From assembly GCA_003554345.1 (NCBI GenBank), contig PWGE01000126.1, positions 1-9,579 on the forward strand: DNA of 9,579 nt, in the 5' to 3' direction. The DNA comes from T1SED10-198M sp003554345 [NCBI: Candidatus Sumerlaeota bacterium]. Its GTDB lineage: Bacteria; Sumerlaeota; T1SED10-198M. Both the position numbers and the translations under genes were made by a program. Shown in pieces: positions 1 to 6,915 of the stretch; positions within the stretch are counted from its first letter, which is position 1; each line of letters begins with the position of its first letter. The notes under the pieces were generated by a model. The model saw nothing but the letters and a program-made list of their open reading frames with translations. It was not told the origin of the DNA and ran no database searches.

Positions 1-296
1 CCTTTTTGCTTCAGCTTCTCCTTTTGAGCTTCCAACTCCTCCTCTGAAAAATCTCTTTGATGCTCTGGTTCGAACTTAAATCCTTTGTTATCAAGGTTGA
101 AGAGATAGACATCAAGAGCTGCCCTTTGTTTAGGGTCTTTGAGAATTTCATATGCTTTTCGGACCACTACAAAACGTTCGGGGTTCTGCTCGGGATTATA
201 TAATTTAAGTGCTTTAAGATAAGCCTTCTTCACATCCTCCTGGCTGGCATTTTTCGGAACATTCAAAATAGTGTACGCATTCTTAAATTGAACCAT
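1..296 (-). CDS. J-domain-like protein with degenerate HPD motif (N-terminal part, cut by window edge)
   Basis: Ninety-eight codons are open from an ATG at 296 to the window edge, with a weak Shine-Dalgarno (GAGGG) about 11 nt upstream. Residues 6-66 read as a compact J domain: YTILNVPKNAS (helix I and turn), then DVKKAYLKALKLY (helix II), a short loop, then FVVVRKAYEILKDPKQRAALD (helices III and IV). The loop triad that in DnaJ-family proteins is His-Pro-Asp and stimulates Hsp70 ATPase is here Asn34-Pro35-Glu36. Residues 76-98 are charged and probably helical. A normal J domain recruits DnaK; without HPD this one may be a J-like scaffold that does not activate Hsp70. It lies 14 nt after dus in the same direction, so it is probably the last known member of that operon. 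Later domains are outside the window. The fold call is strong; the function is open. Confidence 0.8.
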   Translation of the reverse strand, partial: MVQFKNAYTILNVPKNASQEDVKKAYLKALKLYNPEQNPERFVVVRKAYEILKDPKQRAALDVYLFNLDNKGFKFEPEHQRDFSEEELEAQKEKLKQK

Positions 297-310
297 GATA
301 TTTAAGTCCC

Positions 311-1297
311 TCATGAAATCAGATGCATATTATAAACTATTTGTATAAATCTGACAACATCTTTTCTGGTTTTCATACCGGGAAGATATCTTCTGAGCTT
401 TTTCACCCCATACATTCCGGAAAGATACCACCCCATAAACTTTCTCATTTCCTTCACACCTTTCCTTTCCCCTTTCTTTTCAATAAGACAATCCATATGC
501 ACCATAAGGTATTCCAGTCTTTGTTGCAATGAAGGTGGAGGAGGATTTTCTCCCCTCAAGTAACGCCTAATGCAGGAAAAAAACCAGGGCGCTTTCATAG
601 CTCCTCTTGCCAGTAACATTCCATTCACTTCAGAGTATTGCCATTTTTGTTGCACATCTTCTTCCGTAAAAAGATCTCCGTTTCCAAAGATATATTTTTG
701 AGGAAAGGCCATTTTGAGGTTTTTAACCCATTGCCACTCAGCAGGAGAAGAAAACCGTTCACGAGCTGTTCGGGGATGAAAGAAGACCACATCCAGCCCT
801 TCTTCAAAGGCTATTTCGCTTATTCGGAGGTAATTCAACGAGGAACGGTCCCACCCGGCACGTATTTTTACCGAACAAATTCCTGAAAAAGAATTTCGAA
901 TTGCCCTGAAAATCTGGCGGCATCTCTCTGGTTCACGCATCAGATAGGCCCCATGTTTTTGTTTAAGCACTTTAGGTACTGAACAGCCGCAATTGATGTC
1001 GAGCCATTTAAGCCCCCGTTTTTCCAGTTCTATCGCAATGCCTTCAAACCATTCCGGATTATTCCCGATGATCTGTATGCCGGTATCCTTTGCTTCTACC
1101 GGTAAATCTATGTAGTCCTCCAGCAGGGAGGCTCTATGAAAAAGAGCCGGTAATGGCACCATTTCTGTAAACATGAAGCCCGGTTTAAAGCATCGCAAAA
1201 AAGCTCTAAAAGCCTTATCAGTGATACCTGCAAGGGGTGCCATAAAAATATTGCTTTCGAAACTGAACCCTTTAACAAAAAAAGGAGAGGCATACAT
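311..1297 (-). CDS. dus: tRNA-dihydrouridine synthase (Dus family)
   Basis: FMN-dependent enzyme that reduces specific uridines to dihydrouridine in tRNA, using NADPH. Counting from ATG 1297 (328 aa), the TIM-barrel signature MAPLAGITD is at residues 19-27 and the catalytic loop DINCGCS at 100-106, with Cys105 as the expected proton donor. VKIRAGW (Lys144), HPRT (174-177), GNGD (205-208) and ARGAMKAPW (230-238) match the FMN and phosphate contacts of the family; a helical RNA-binding tail follows. Length is normal. An in-frame GTG at 1306 would add three residues, but AAGGGG at 1309-1314 sits only 2 nt from it against 11 nt from the ATG, so I prefer the ATG. The usual GCP after the loop is GCS here, and the following residues read VPKV. 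I do not assign DusA, B or C. It follows tsaD closely, pairing two tRNA-modification genes. Confidence 0.95.
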   Translation of the reverse strand: MYASPFFVKGFSFESNIFMAPLAGITDKAFRAFLRCFKPGFMFTEMVPLPALFHRASLLEDYIDLPVEAKDTGIQIIGNNPEWFEGIAIELEKRGLKWLDINCGCSVPKVLKQKHGAYLMREPERCRQIFRAIRNSFSGICSVKIRAGWDRSSLNYLRISEIAFEEGLDVVFFHPRTARERFSSPAEWQWVKNLKMAFPQKYIFGNGDLFTEEDVQQKWQYSEVNGMLLARGAMKAPWFFSCIRRYLRGENPPPPSLQQRLEYLMVHMDCLIEKKGERKGVKEMRKFMGWYLSGMYGVKKLRRYLPGMKTRKDVVRFIQIVYNMHLIS

Positions 1298-1315
1298 AAT
1301 ACTCACTTCCCCTTG

Positions 1316-2320
1316 TTAAAACTCCGGGGAAGGCGAGGCATTCAATTTTAAAAACCCGGCAGAACCCGGCTTCATAATTTTCAGGCCATGCAAAAAATAC
1401 CAGGTTCCCAGTCCAGCTACCATGGCGGCATTATCAGTACAATATTCAAAAGAAGGAAAAACCACCGGTACAGAAAGTTGCTGCATTTTTCGTCGCAAGC
1501 CACGATTAGCTGAGACACCGCCCACCACAGCCACACTTTCCACCGGATATTTACGGATTGCCAGTTGCACTTTTTCAAGCATCATATTAAGAACAGTCTC
1601 CTGGAAAGAGGCCGCCACTCTCTTTTTTTCATCCTCACCCAACGTGTTGCTGCTCAAAACATAACGAACTACCGCTGTTTTCAAACCACTCAAACTGAAA
1701 TCCAGTTTCTTTTTCATGGGCTGAGGGAAAGGAATATAATTACCGCTATATTGCTGATGTATTCTATCTATAACCGGTCCTCCGGGATAGCCATACTCTA
1801 AAACCCTGGCCACTTTATCGTATGCTTCACCCACTGCATCATCGCGGCTTTGAGCAATCACCGAAAAATCATCATAGCTATGCACCAGGCAGATGAGAGT
1901 GTGACCGCCTGAAACAATGACTCCAAGAAAAGGAAAGGAAAGTTTTTGTTCAAGGGAAGCTGCAAAAAGATGTGCTTTTAAATGATGTACAGGAATAAGC
2001 GAGATATTATGTGATAATGCCAGAGATTTGGCAGCTTCCACACCTACAAGCAGAGAGCCAATCAAACCGGGCTGAACAGTTACGGCAACGGCATCAATAC
2101 CCTTATAAAGGTGCCCCTGCTTTTCTTTCAGCCTTTTTAATAACCGAAACAACTCCGTAATATGACGTCTCGAAGCCAGTTCTGGTACAACACCACCGTA
2201 TTCTGCATGCAGGTCAGTCTGAGAGCTTGTCTCATGCCATACAACTTCGTACCTGCTATTCACCACTGCCAGTGACGTTTCATCACAACTGCTCTCTATA
2301 CCCAGCAACAGAGCGGACAT
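1316..2320 (-). CDS. tsaD: tRNA N6-threonylcarbamoyladenosine synthase catalytic subunit TsaD
   Basis: TsaD transfers threonylcarbamoyl from its adenylate to A37 of tRNAs reading ANN codons, working with TsaB and TsaE in the cytoplasm; neither partner is in this window. All family motifs are present in the 334 residues: GIESSCDETS (7-16), QPGLIGSLLVG (83-93), the metal site HLKAH (His113, His117), VSGGHT (136-141), GEAYDKVAR (164-172), GYPGGPVID (177-185), FSLSGLKTA (208-216), GGVSANRGLR (267-276) and TDNAAM (295-300) with metal ligand Asp296. Length is typical. An AGAGG at the very end of ctpA lies about 8 nt before the ATG, and the genes are 5 nt apart, so translation is likely coupled. Older annotations call this family O-sialoglycoprotein endopeptidase (gcp); the t6A role is the established one. 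Confidence 0.98.
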   Translation of the reverse strand: MSALLLGIESSCDETSLAVVNSRYEVVWHETSSQTDLHAEYGGVVPELASRRHITELFRLLKRLKEKQGHLYKGIDAVAVTVQPGLIGSLLVGVEAAKSLALSHNISLIPVHHLKAHLFAASLEQKLSFPFLGVIVSGGHTLICLVHSYDDFSVIAQSRDDAVGEAYDKVARVLEYGYPGGPVIDRIHQQYSGNYIPFPQPMKKKLDFSLSGLKTAVVRYVLSSNTLGEDEKKRVAASFQETVLNMMLEKVQLAIRKYPVESVAVVGGVSANRGLRRKMQQLSVPVVFPSFEYCTDNAAMVAGLGTWYFLHGLKIMKPGSAGFLKLNASPSPEF

Positions 2321-2325
2321 GTATT

Positions 2326-3744
2326 TTACCTCTGCTCATAGAAAAGCTTTATCCTGCTCACCTCTATCGCTTTATCCAGTTGTTTATCATAGATCTCGTC
2401 AGTTTCTATCTCCTCTTCTTCTGCAGGAGCGCCCAATTCTTCCTGAATTCTCCGGGTAAAATCTTCTGAATCATCATCTATCTCTTCTTCACGGTATTCC
2501 TTTTCAATAAGAGAAGGCTCACCTAACCTGCCGTGCATCCGAAGTTCAATTTCCTCATCCCAGGTAAGGGGCACACTGAAATCAGGCTCCAATCCTCCTA
2601 TATCCTCTATGGAACGTCCTTCAGGAGTATAATACTTGGCTACCGTTAATTTGAGAGCAGCTTCCCCACCTTCCGGATAATACTCAGAAGATACCGGTGT
2701 TTCCAGGGGAATGACAGACTGCACCGAACCCTTACCAAATGAGGTCTGATCGGTAATACCAACTACAGATGCGCGACGGTGGTCCTGTAAAGCACCAGCC
2801 AGAATCTCGGAGGCACTGGCTGTTCCCCTATTTATAAGCACTGTCATAGGACCATCAAATAAAGGATCTTTTGTCGAAGTATAGCTCTCTCCTTCTTCCT
2901 GATCACGAGAACGAACAGAAACTATTTCCTGACCACTTTCAAGAAATAAATCCGTCACTTTAATGGCTTCCGTAAGTAATCCGCCAGAATTATTTCTCAC
3001 ATCCACAATCAGAGCTTCCATTCCTTCTTCTTTCAACTCCTGTAATTTGTTTTCCAGATCAGAAGCAACATTTTCTGAGAACTCCACGATCCGCACATAA
3101 GCGATTTCCGAATCAAGCATGCGGCCATATAATCTTTCCACTTTAATAATATCTCGTTCTATTGTTTTTTCTAAAGGGGCATCTTCTCCCCGGCGCACAA
3201 TTTCAATGGTAACCTCTGTCCCCGGAGTTCCCTTCAGCTTATTGACTGCCTCAAAAAGCGTCATATCTTCTGTCGTCTCGCCATTTATCGTTACAATTCT
3301 GTCCCATGGTAATATCCCTGCTTCATAAGCCGGCGTTCCGTCAATGGGCGAGATCACCGTCAGCACACCCTCTTCCATGGTAACATGCATACCCAGACCA
3401 CCAAATTCACCGGTGGTGCTTTCTTCTAATTCCTGACGCAGCTCAGGCGTGAGAAGCACGCTGTGAGGATCAATATTACGCAGCATCCCGTTGATTGAAT
3501 ATTTGATAAGTCTTTCAAAATCAATATCCTCTTCATAGGAATGTTTAACCCATCCCAGCACTTCCATATATAATTCTATATTTTGTTTTAATGAGTCTTC
3601 TTCACTCAGGGCTTCATGTATTTTCTTTTCATTTCTATCCATCTGTTGAAGAGGTTCATTTGTTGCGGCATAAAATATCAACAGAAGTGATATGATAGAA
3701 AAGAAGGAAAAGAGTTTTAACATTGGATGCTTTTTACTTTGCAT
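2326..3744 (-). CDS. ctpA: S41A family C-terminal processing protease (CtpA/Prc type), membrane-anchored
   Basis: Serine protease of the tail-specific protease family, expected to act in the periplasm on substrates whose C-terminus is bound by its PDZ domain. The 472 aa begin with a short basic segment and a hydrophobic stretch (residues 8-27), either a signal peptide or an uncleaved anchor; there is no lipobox cysteine. A helical region (about 50-105) is followed by the PDZ domain (about 113-200, with GGLGMHV and the SPIDGTPAYEAGI loop). The S41 core has VDVRNNSGG (248-255), GTASASEILAGALQD (307-321) and SFGKGSVQ (335-342). By alignment with E. coli Prc the Ser-Lys dyad is Ser310/Lys338, with Asp321 nearby. 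Residues 416-450 form a strongly acidic tail, then a basic helical end. GAGGAG at 3754-3759 sits 9 nt before the ATG. It stands between a response regulator and tsaD; the substrate is unknown. Confidence 0.95.
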   Translation of the reverse strand: MQSKKHPMLKLFSFFSIISLLLIFYAATNEPLQQMDRNEKKIHEALSEEDSLKQNIELYMEVLGWVKHSYEEDIDFERLIKYSINGMLRNIDPHSVLLTPELRQELEESTTGEFGGLGMHVTMEEGVLTVISPIDGTPAYEAGILPWDRIVTINGETTEDMTLFEAVNKLKGTPGTEVTIEIVRRGEDAPLEKTIERDIIKVERLYGRMLDSEIAYVRIVEFSENVASDLENKLQELKEEGMEALIVDVRNNSGGLLTEAIKVTDLFLESGQEIVSVRSRDQEEGESYTSTKDPLFDGPMTVLINRGTASASEILAGALQDHRRASVVGITDQTSFGKGSVQSVIPLETPVSSEYYPEGGEAALKLTVAKYYTPEGRSIEDIGGLEPDFSVPLTWDEEIELRMHGRLGEPSLIEKEYREEEIDDDSEDFTRRIQEELGAPAEEEEIETDEIYDKQLDKAIEVSRIKLFYEQR

Positions 3745-3793
3745 GGAAATTTACTCCTCGCATACGTACATTAATTTATTTTTATTATCAAAA

Positions 3794-4177
3794 TTATTTC
3801 AGTTCTTCAGAGAGCGCCACCCGAATCTTACTGGCAAGGTCAATGGTTTCGAAAGGCTTGGTGATATAATAGGTCACTCCCTTATCAAGAGCCTCTTTGA
3901 CTTTGCTCTTACCTTCAACACCCGTGAGCATTATAACAGGAATACGCTCTGTTTTAGTATCGTTTCTTAACTTTTCCAGAACTTCAAACCCATCCATCTC
4001 CGGCATCATTATATCCAGAATGACCAGATCAATATCGTTATCTTTGAGGAGTGTCAATGCTTTTTCTCCGCTGGCTGCTACCAGACATTCATACCCTTCT
4101 TTTTGCAGAAAAGAACTCAATATTTGCCTTATATCCTCTTCATCGTCTACCACCAAAATCGTCTTCTCATTTTCCAT
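3794..4177 (-). CDS. Single-domain response regulator (CheY-like receiver only)
   Basis: The 127 aa form one receiver domain and nothing else: acidic pair Asp11-Asp12 in VVDDEED, phosphoacceptor Asp55 in DLVILDIMMPEMDGFEV, switch Thr85 in IMLTG, and Lys107 in ITKPF. All conserved residues needed for phosphorylation are present, so it should be a working phospho-switch. With no output domain it must act by protein contact or as a phosphorelay intermediate. No histidine kinase is in the window. The ATG at 4177 has AAGGAG (4187-4192, minus strand) 9 nt upstream. It is the first gene of the minus-strand group and ctpA follows after 49 nt. Receiver-only proteins often act in chemotaxis-like or pilus-motility pathways, and pilM/pilN lie 4 kb away on the other strand, but a link to pili is only a guess. 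Confidence 0.95.
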   Translation of the reverse strand: MENEKTILVVDDEEDIRQILSSFLQKEGYECLVAASGEKALTLLKDNDIDLVILDIMMPEMDGFEVLEKLRNDTKTERIPVIMLTGVEGKSKVKEALDKGVTYYITKPFETIDLASKIRVALSEELK

Positions 4178-4214
4178 GTAATAATTCTCCTTTTTTTCAA
4201 ACCCTCTTATATTG

Positions 4215-4228
4215 AATTATATATAATT
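4215..4228. promoter_or_regulatory. Palindromic divergent promoter core (TATAAT on both strands)
   Basis: The 14 bases 4215-4228 are a perfect inverted repeat of the form AATTATA/TATAATT. It contains TATAAT on the plus strand (4222-4227, toward gmhB) and on the minus strand (4221-4216, toward the response regulator). For the minus direction TTTAAA (4243-4238) lies 16 nt upstream as a 4/6 match to a -35 site. For the plus direction I see no good -35 hexamer. The surrounding 105-bp intergenic region is strongly AT-rich. It may be a shared promoter region or an operator; no experiment supports either. Confidence 0.45.
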
Positions 4229-4282
4229 TTTGATAAATTTAAAGTTCAGCGTCTCTTATTCCAGAGAGAAAAGGCATTTTCA

Positions 4283-4906
4283 ATGAGTCAACCTTCTTCC
4301 CAACTCAACCCTGCGGTATTTCTTGACCGGGACGGTACTATTAATGAAGAAAAAGGGTATATCAATCACCCTTCCCGTTTTCGTTTATTAAAGGGCGTAC
4401 CGGAAGCCATCCGTCTCTTAAATAAAAACGGGTTCCTTACAATCATTGTCACCAATCAGGCCGGCGTTGCCCGTGGATATTTCAAAGAAGAACTTGTACA
4501 AAGAGTCCATGAAAATATGCACAAACAACTCAAACAAGCCGGAGCGTATATTGATGCCGTTTATTACTGTCCTCACCATCCTGAAGCAGGTAAAGAACCG
4601 TACCGCAAGTCATGTCGCTGCCGAAAACCTTCCCCCGGCATGATTGAACAGGCCTGCAGCGACCTTCCAATAGATCTTACACGCTCCTACCTTGTCGGAG
4701 ACCGGCATAAAGATATACTTTTTGCCCGACAATTTTCACTTACCGCTGTTATGGTTTTAACCGGTTACGGACGGGGCGAATATGAATATCAGAAAGGACA
4801 ATGGCGAGAGCAGCCAGATCATATTGCTCCCGATTTATATCATGGAGTGCAATGGATTATAGCTCACTCCCGGAGCATGGAGGATAAAACATTCTATGAG
4901 CAATAA
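4283..4906 (+). CDS. gmhB: D-glycero-beta-D-manno-heptose-1,7-bisphosphate 7-phosphatase (HAD family)
   Basis: Removes the 7-phosphate of heptose 1,7-bisphosphate in the route to ADP-L-glycero-D-manno-heptose for LPS inner core or other surface glycans. The 207-aa protein has the HAD nucleophile loop FLDRDGTIN with Asp15 and Asp17, TNQAGVARG (57-65), and the GmhB zinc loop Cys96-x-His98 ... Cys111-x-Cys113 followed by RKPSPGM with Lys115. Motif IV is LVGDRHKDI (Asp140, Asp144). The zinc loop separates GmhB from plain histidinol phosphatase. The frame is open 60 codons further upstream, but that stretch has no family similarity; the ATG at 4283 starts right before the HAD core and has AAGG at 4271-4274, 8 nt away. 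It overlaps rfaE2 by 11 nt, supporting a shared pathway. Confidence 0.94.
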   Translation: MSQPSSQLNPAVFLDRDGTINEEKGYINHPSRFRLLKGVPEAIRLLNKNGFLTIIVTNQAGVARGYFKEELVQRVHENMHKQLKQAGAYIDAVYYCPHHPEAGKEPYRKSCRCRKPSPGMIEQACSDLPIDLTRSYLVGDRHKDILFARQFSLTAVMVLTGYGRGEYEYQKGQWREQPDHIAPDLYHGVQWIIAHSRSMEDKTFYEQ

Positions 4907-5393
4907 ATTTTGTTCGCTGGACGAACTTGTATCCTATCGTCAAGAGTACGCCCGCCAAAAACAAACGGTGGTTTTCGCAAATGGATGTTTCGATATTCTT
5001 CATTGCGGACATCTGGATTATTTACAGGGGGCGGCTACATTGGGAGACATTCTTATTGTAGCTGTCAACAGTGACCGGTCAGTCCGCCGTTATAAAGGTG
5101 AAGACCGTCCCATAATACCGGAAGACCAAAGAGTGGAAATCCTTGAAGCCATAAGATACATTGACCATCTTCTCCTCTTCGACGAACCGGATGTAAACCA
5201 TCTGCTTCTGAAATTAAAACCCGATATTCACGCAAAAGGAACAGATTATACCGTAGAAACGGTTCCGGAAAGAAATACGGTGTTATCTTACGGCGGGCAG
5301 GTTGCTATTGCCGGCAATCCACGCATCAATTCCACCACCAACGTCATCAATAAAATCCTGAAGAACTTTGGCAGCCGTAAAAAGAGGAAGTAA
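4896..5393 (+). CDS. rfaE2: D-glycero-beta-D-manno-heptose 1-phosphate adenylyltransferase (stand-alone RfaE2/HldC)
   Basis: Cytidylyltransferase-fold enzyme that joins heptose 1-phosphate to ATP-derived AMP, making ADP-D,D-heptose. The 165 aa contain GCFDILHCGHLDYL (30-43) with the nucleotide-binding HxGH (His36, His39), AVNSDRSVRR (56-65), KGEDRPI (67-73), KGTDYTVE (114-121) and the ISTT-like NSTTN (145-149). In E. coli this activity is the C-terminal half of the bifunctional HldE; here it is separate, and no heptose-7-phosphate kinase half is in the window, so that gene must be elsewhere. The x of HxGH is Cys37, where Pro is common. It overlaps the end of gmhB by 11 nt; a GGAGG about 12 nt upstream lies within gmhB. 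The basic end is GSRKKRK. Confidence 0.94.
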   Translation: MSNKFCSLDELVSYRQEYARQKQTVVFANGCFDILHCGHLDYLQGAATLGDILIVAVNSDRSVRRYKGEDRPIIPEDQRVEILEAIRYIDHLLLFDEPDVNHLLLKLKPDIHAKGTDYTVETVPERNTVLSYGGQVAIAGNPRINSTTNVINKILKNFGSRKKRK

Positions 5394-5398
5394 AAGTC

Positions 5399-5506
5399 AT
5401 GTGGATGGCAGACTGGAGAGTAAAGCAACCCTTTATACTCAAAGCTTTCTTTTTATCTCAACTCAGACTTTCCTTCCATTCTTTAGCAGGAAAGCAATAT
5501 GAATAA
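5399..5506 (+). CDS. Possible 35-codon small ORF between rfaE2 and the glycosyltransferase
   Basis: An ATG at 5399 opens a frame that ends with TAA at 5504-5506, already inside the next gene (overlap 8 nt). It starts 5 nt after rfaE2, and GAGGAA at the end of rfaE2 is placed about 9 nt upstream, a good ribosome binding site. The product starts MWMADWRVKQ and has a hydrophobic, basic middle (FILKAFFLSQLRL), too short and charged for a confident membrane segment. The 105-nt gap is otherwise long for this tight operon. It could be a real small protein, a coupling leader for the glycosyltransferase, or chance. I recognise no family. Confidence 0.35.
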   Translation: MWMADWRVKQPFILKAFFLSQLRLSFHSLAGKQYE

Positions 5507-6869
5507 CAGAAAACCCGTCCTGTTAATCGGAATAGGACCTCTTGCCACCGAGCCAGATCAAAACTTTATTGCCGCTCCCGGTATTCGCAGCTGGCAATTT
5601 TTGCAAAGTGCTCTGGAAAAGAACCCGGTAATATTGGTCACCAAAGAACTGGGACCGGATAAAAAAACAGGATTCAAAAAGGTCGAAAACACTTCCCGTT
5701 TTGTTCATTACTCAACACGCGAAAACATGAAGGAGATAGGACAATATATAAAAAAGCTCTGTCAAAAAAATGATTTCGCCGCTGTTACCATCATTGGGTC
5801 AACTTCTCTTGCCGAAGTACTTCCTTTCCTTCCCTCTTCCATCCCCCTGTGGTTTGATCTTTATGGCAGTGTTATTGCTGAAGGGCAGGTCAAAGCAGCA
5901 GCAGAAAAGAACAATGATTTTCTGGATTACTATTTAAATTTGGAATATCAGGCTCTCACCAGTGGAGACATGTTTTCTACGGTATCAACCCCCCAAAAAC
6001 ATGCCACTATTGGAGAATTAGCCTTAACTGGTCGGTTGAATTCTTTCACCAACGAATATCCTTTTTGTCATATAATTCCCGCCACCTATTTCCCTCAACC
6101 AGCCACTTCTCAGGGCAACGTTTTACGCGGTATAAAAGTAAAAGAAAATGATTTCGTCGTCCTGTGGAGCGGCGGCTTCAATAACTGGGTCGATGAAAAG
6201 ACCCTCTTTGAGGGATTAACAAGGGCAATGCAAGCCAACCCTTCCCTTCATTTTGTAGCAACAGGGGGTCAGATCAAGGGGGTTGCTCATACGATTTTTA
6301 ACCGTTTCTATGATCGGGTACAGTCTTCCCCCTATCGAAAACAGTTTCATTTCGAAGGATGGGTGAACGGGTCTCTTATCCCTTCGTACTACCGTGAAGC
6401 AGATATTGCCGTCAACGTGGATTTACCGGCCTGGGAAACCCGGCTGGGAGCACGAAATCGCCTGCTGGGATGGATATACTTTGACCTTCCCATCATAACC
6501 ACCAGTATCTGTGAATTTGCCGGCAATCTTGAAAAGCACCGGGCCTGTTACACATTTGATGCAGGTGATGCAAGTTCCCTGGCTCAAACCCTTCTAACGT
6601 GCCAGAAATTGCCACGCCGTTGTCTGCAAGCAACTGCTCAGCGAGCCAAAGCCCTGTTTCTTGAGAGATACTGTGTGGAAAGCATTATGAAACCATATCG
6701 TAAATGGCTCGATAATCCGGGTAAAGCTCCCGATTATGAGTTTTACAGCCACCATGCTTACAGGTTTCCAAATTTCAGCCCGTTTAGAAGGAAAGAACAG
6801 AGAAACCACCCCCCAGTCTCTTCTTTTAAAGCTCGTTTGAAACAATTATGGAAAAAATGGAAAAAATAA
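5499..6869 (+). CDS. Putative GT-B (GT4-like) glycosyltransferase
   Basis: The 456-aa protein has a two-domain GT-B layout: N-terminal Rossmann-like half (about 5-200, with VLLIGIGPLA and PLWFDLYGSVIAE at 116-127) and C-terminal half (about 217-400). The latter has VVLWSGGFNNWVDEKTLF (220-237), HFVATGG (251-257), FEGWV (285-289), a YYREADIAVNVDLPAWETRLG stretch (297-317) with GARNRLLGW after it, and DLPIITT (329-335). These resemble GT4 donor-binding segments, but the classical GT4 E-x7-E motif is not clear, so donor and acceptor cannot be named. The C-terminal 30 residues are very basic, ending KQLWKKWKK, suggesting peripheral attachment to the inner membrane. AGGAAAG (5488-5494) precedes the ATG. 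Its position after gmhB and rfaE2 suggests a role in heptose-containing surface glycan assembly; that is inference. Confidence 0.8.
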   Translation: MNNRKPVLLIGIGPLATEPDQNFIAAPGIRSWQFLQSALEKNPVILVTKELGPDKKTGFKKVENTSRFVHYSTRENMKEIGQYIKKLCQKNDFAAVTIIGSTSLAEVLPFLPSSIPLWFDLYGSVIAEGQVKAAAEKNNDFLDYYLNLEYQALTSGDMFSTVSTPQKHATIGELALTGRLNSFTNEYPFCHIIPATYFPQPATSQGNVLRGIKVKENDFVVLWSGGFNNWVDEKTLFEGLTRAMQANPSLHFVATGGQIKGVAHTIFNRFYDRVQSSPYRKQFHFEGWVNGSLIPSYYREADIAVNVDLPAWETRLGARNRLLGWIYFDLPIITTSICEFAGNLEKHRACYTFDAGDASSLAQTLLTCQKLPRRCLQATAQRAKALFLERYCVESIMKPYRKWLDNPGKAPDYEFYSHHAYRFPNFSPFRRKEQRNHPPVSSFKARLKQLWKKWKK

Positions 6870-6915
6870 AATATATTTGGTTTAAAATATACAAAAAGAA
6901 AAAAAGAGGTGAAAG

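Noticed and set aside
638-886. Plus-strand open frame inside dus
   Set aside because: It is antisense to a clear dihydrouridine synthase with full motifs; its product has no recognisable domain.
4187-4200. T-run that might be a terminator
   Set aside because: No GC-rich stem precedes it; on the minus strand it is the A-rich Shine-Dalgarno region of the response regulator.
4252-4268. Possible small hairpin (CTCT ... AGAG) in the gmhB leader
   Set aside because: Stem of only four or five weak pairs; no riboswitch or attenuator features.
4103-4282. Sixty-codon upstream extension of gmhB in the same frame
   Set aside because: It runs antisense into the response regulator gene, has no similarity to the HAD family, and the ATG at 4283 has a well-placed ribosome site.
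6870-6915. AT-rich gap before the PhoH gene as a promoter
   Set aside because: A TAAAAT-like hexamer exists but no credible -35 site at proper spacing; the gap mainly holds the ribosome site.
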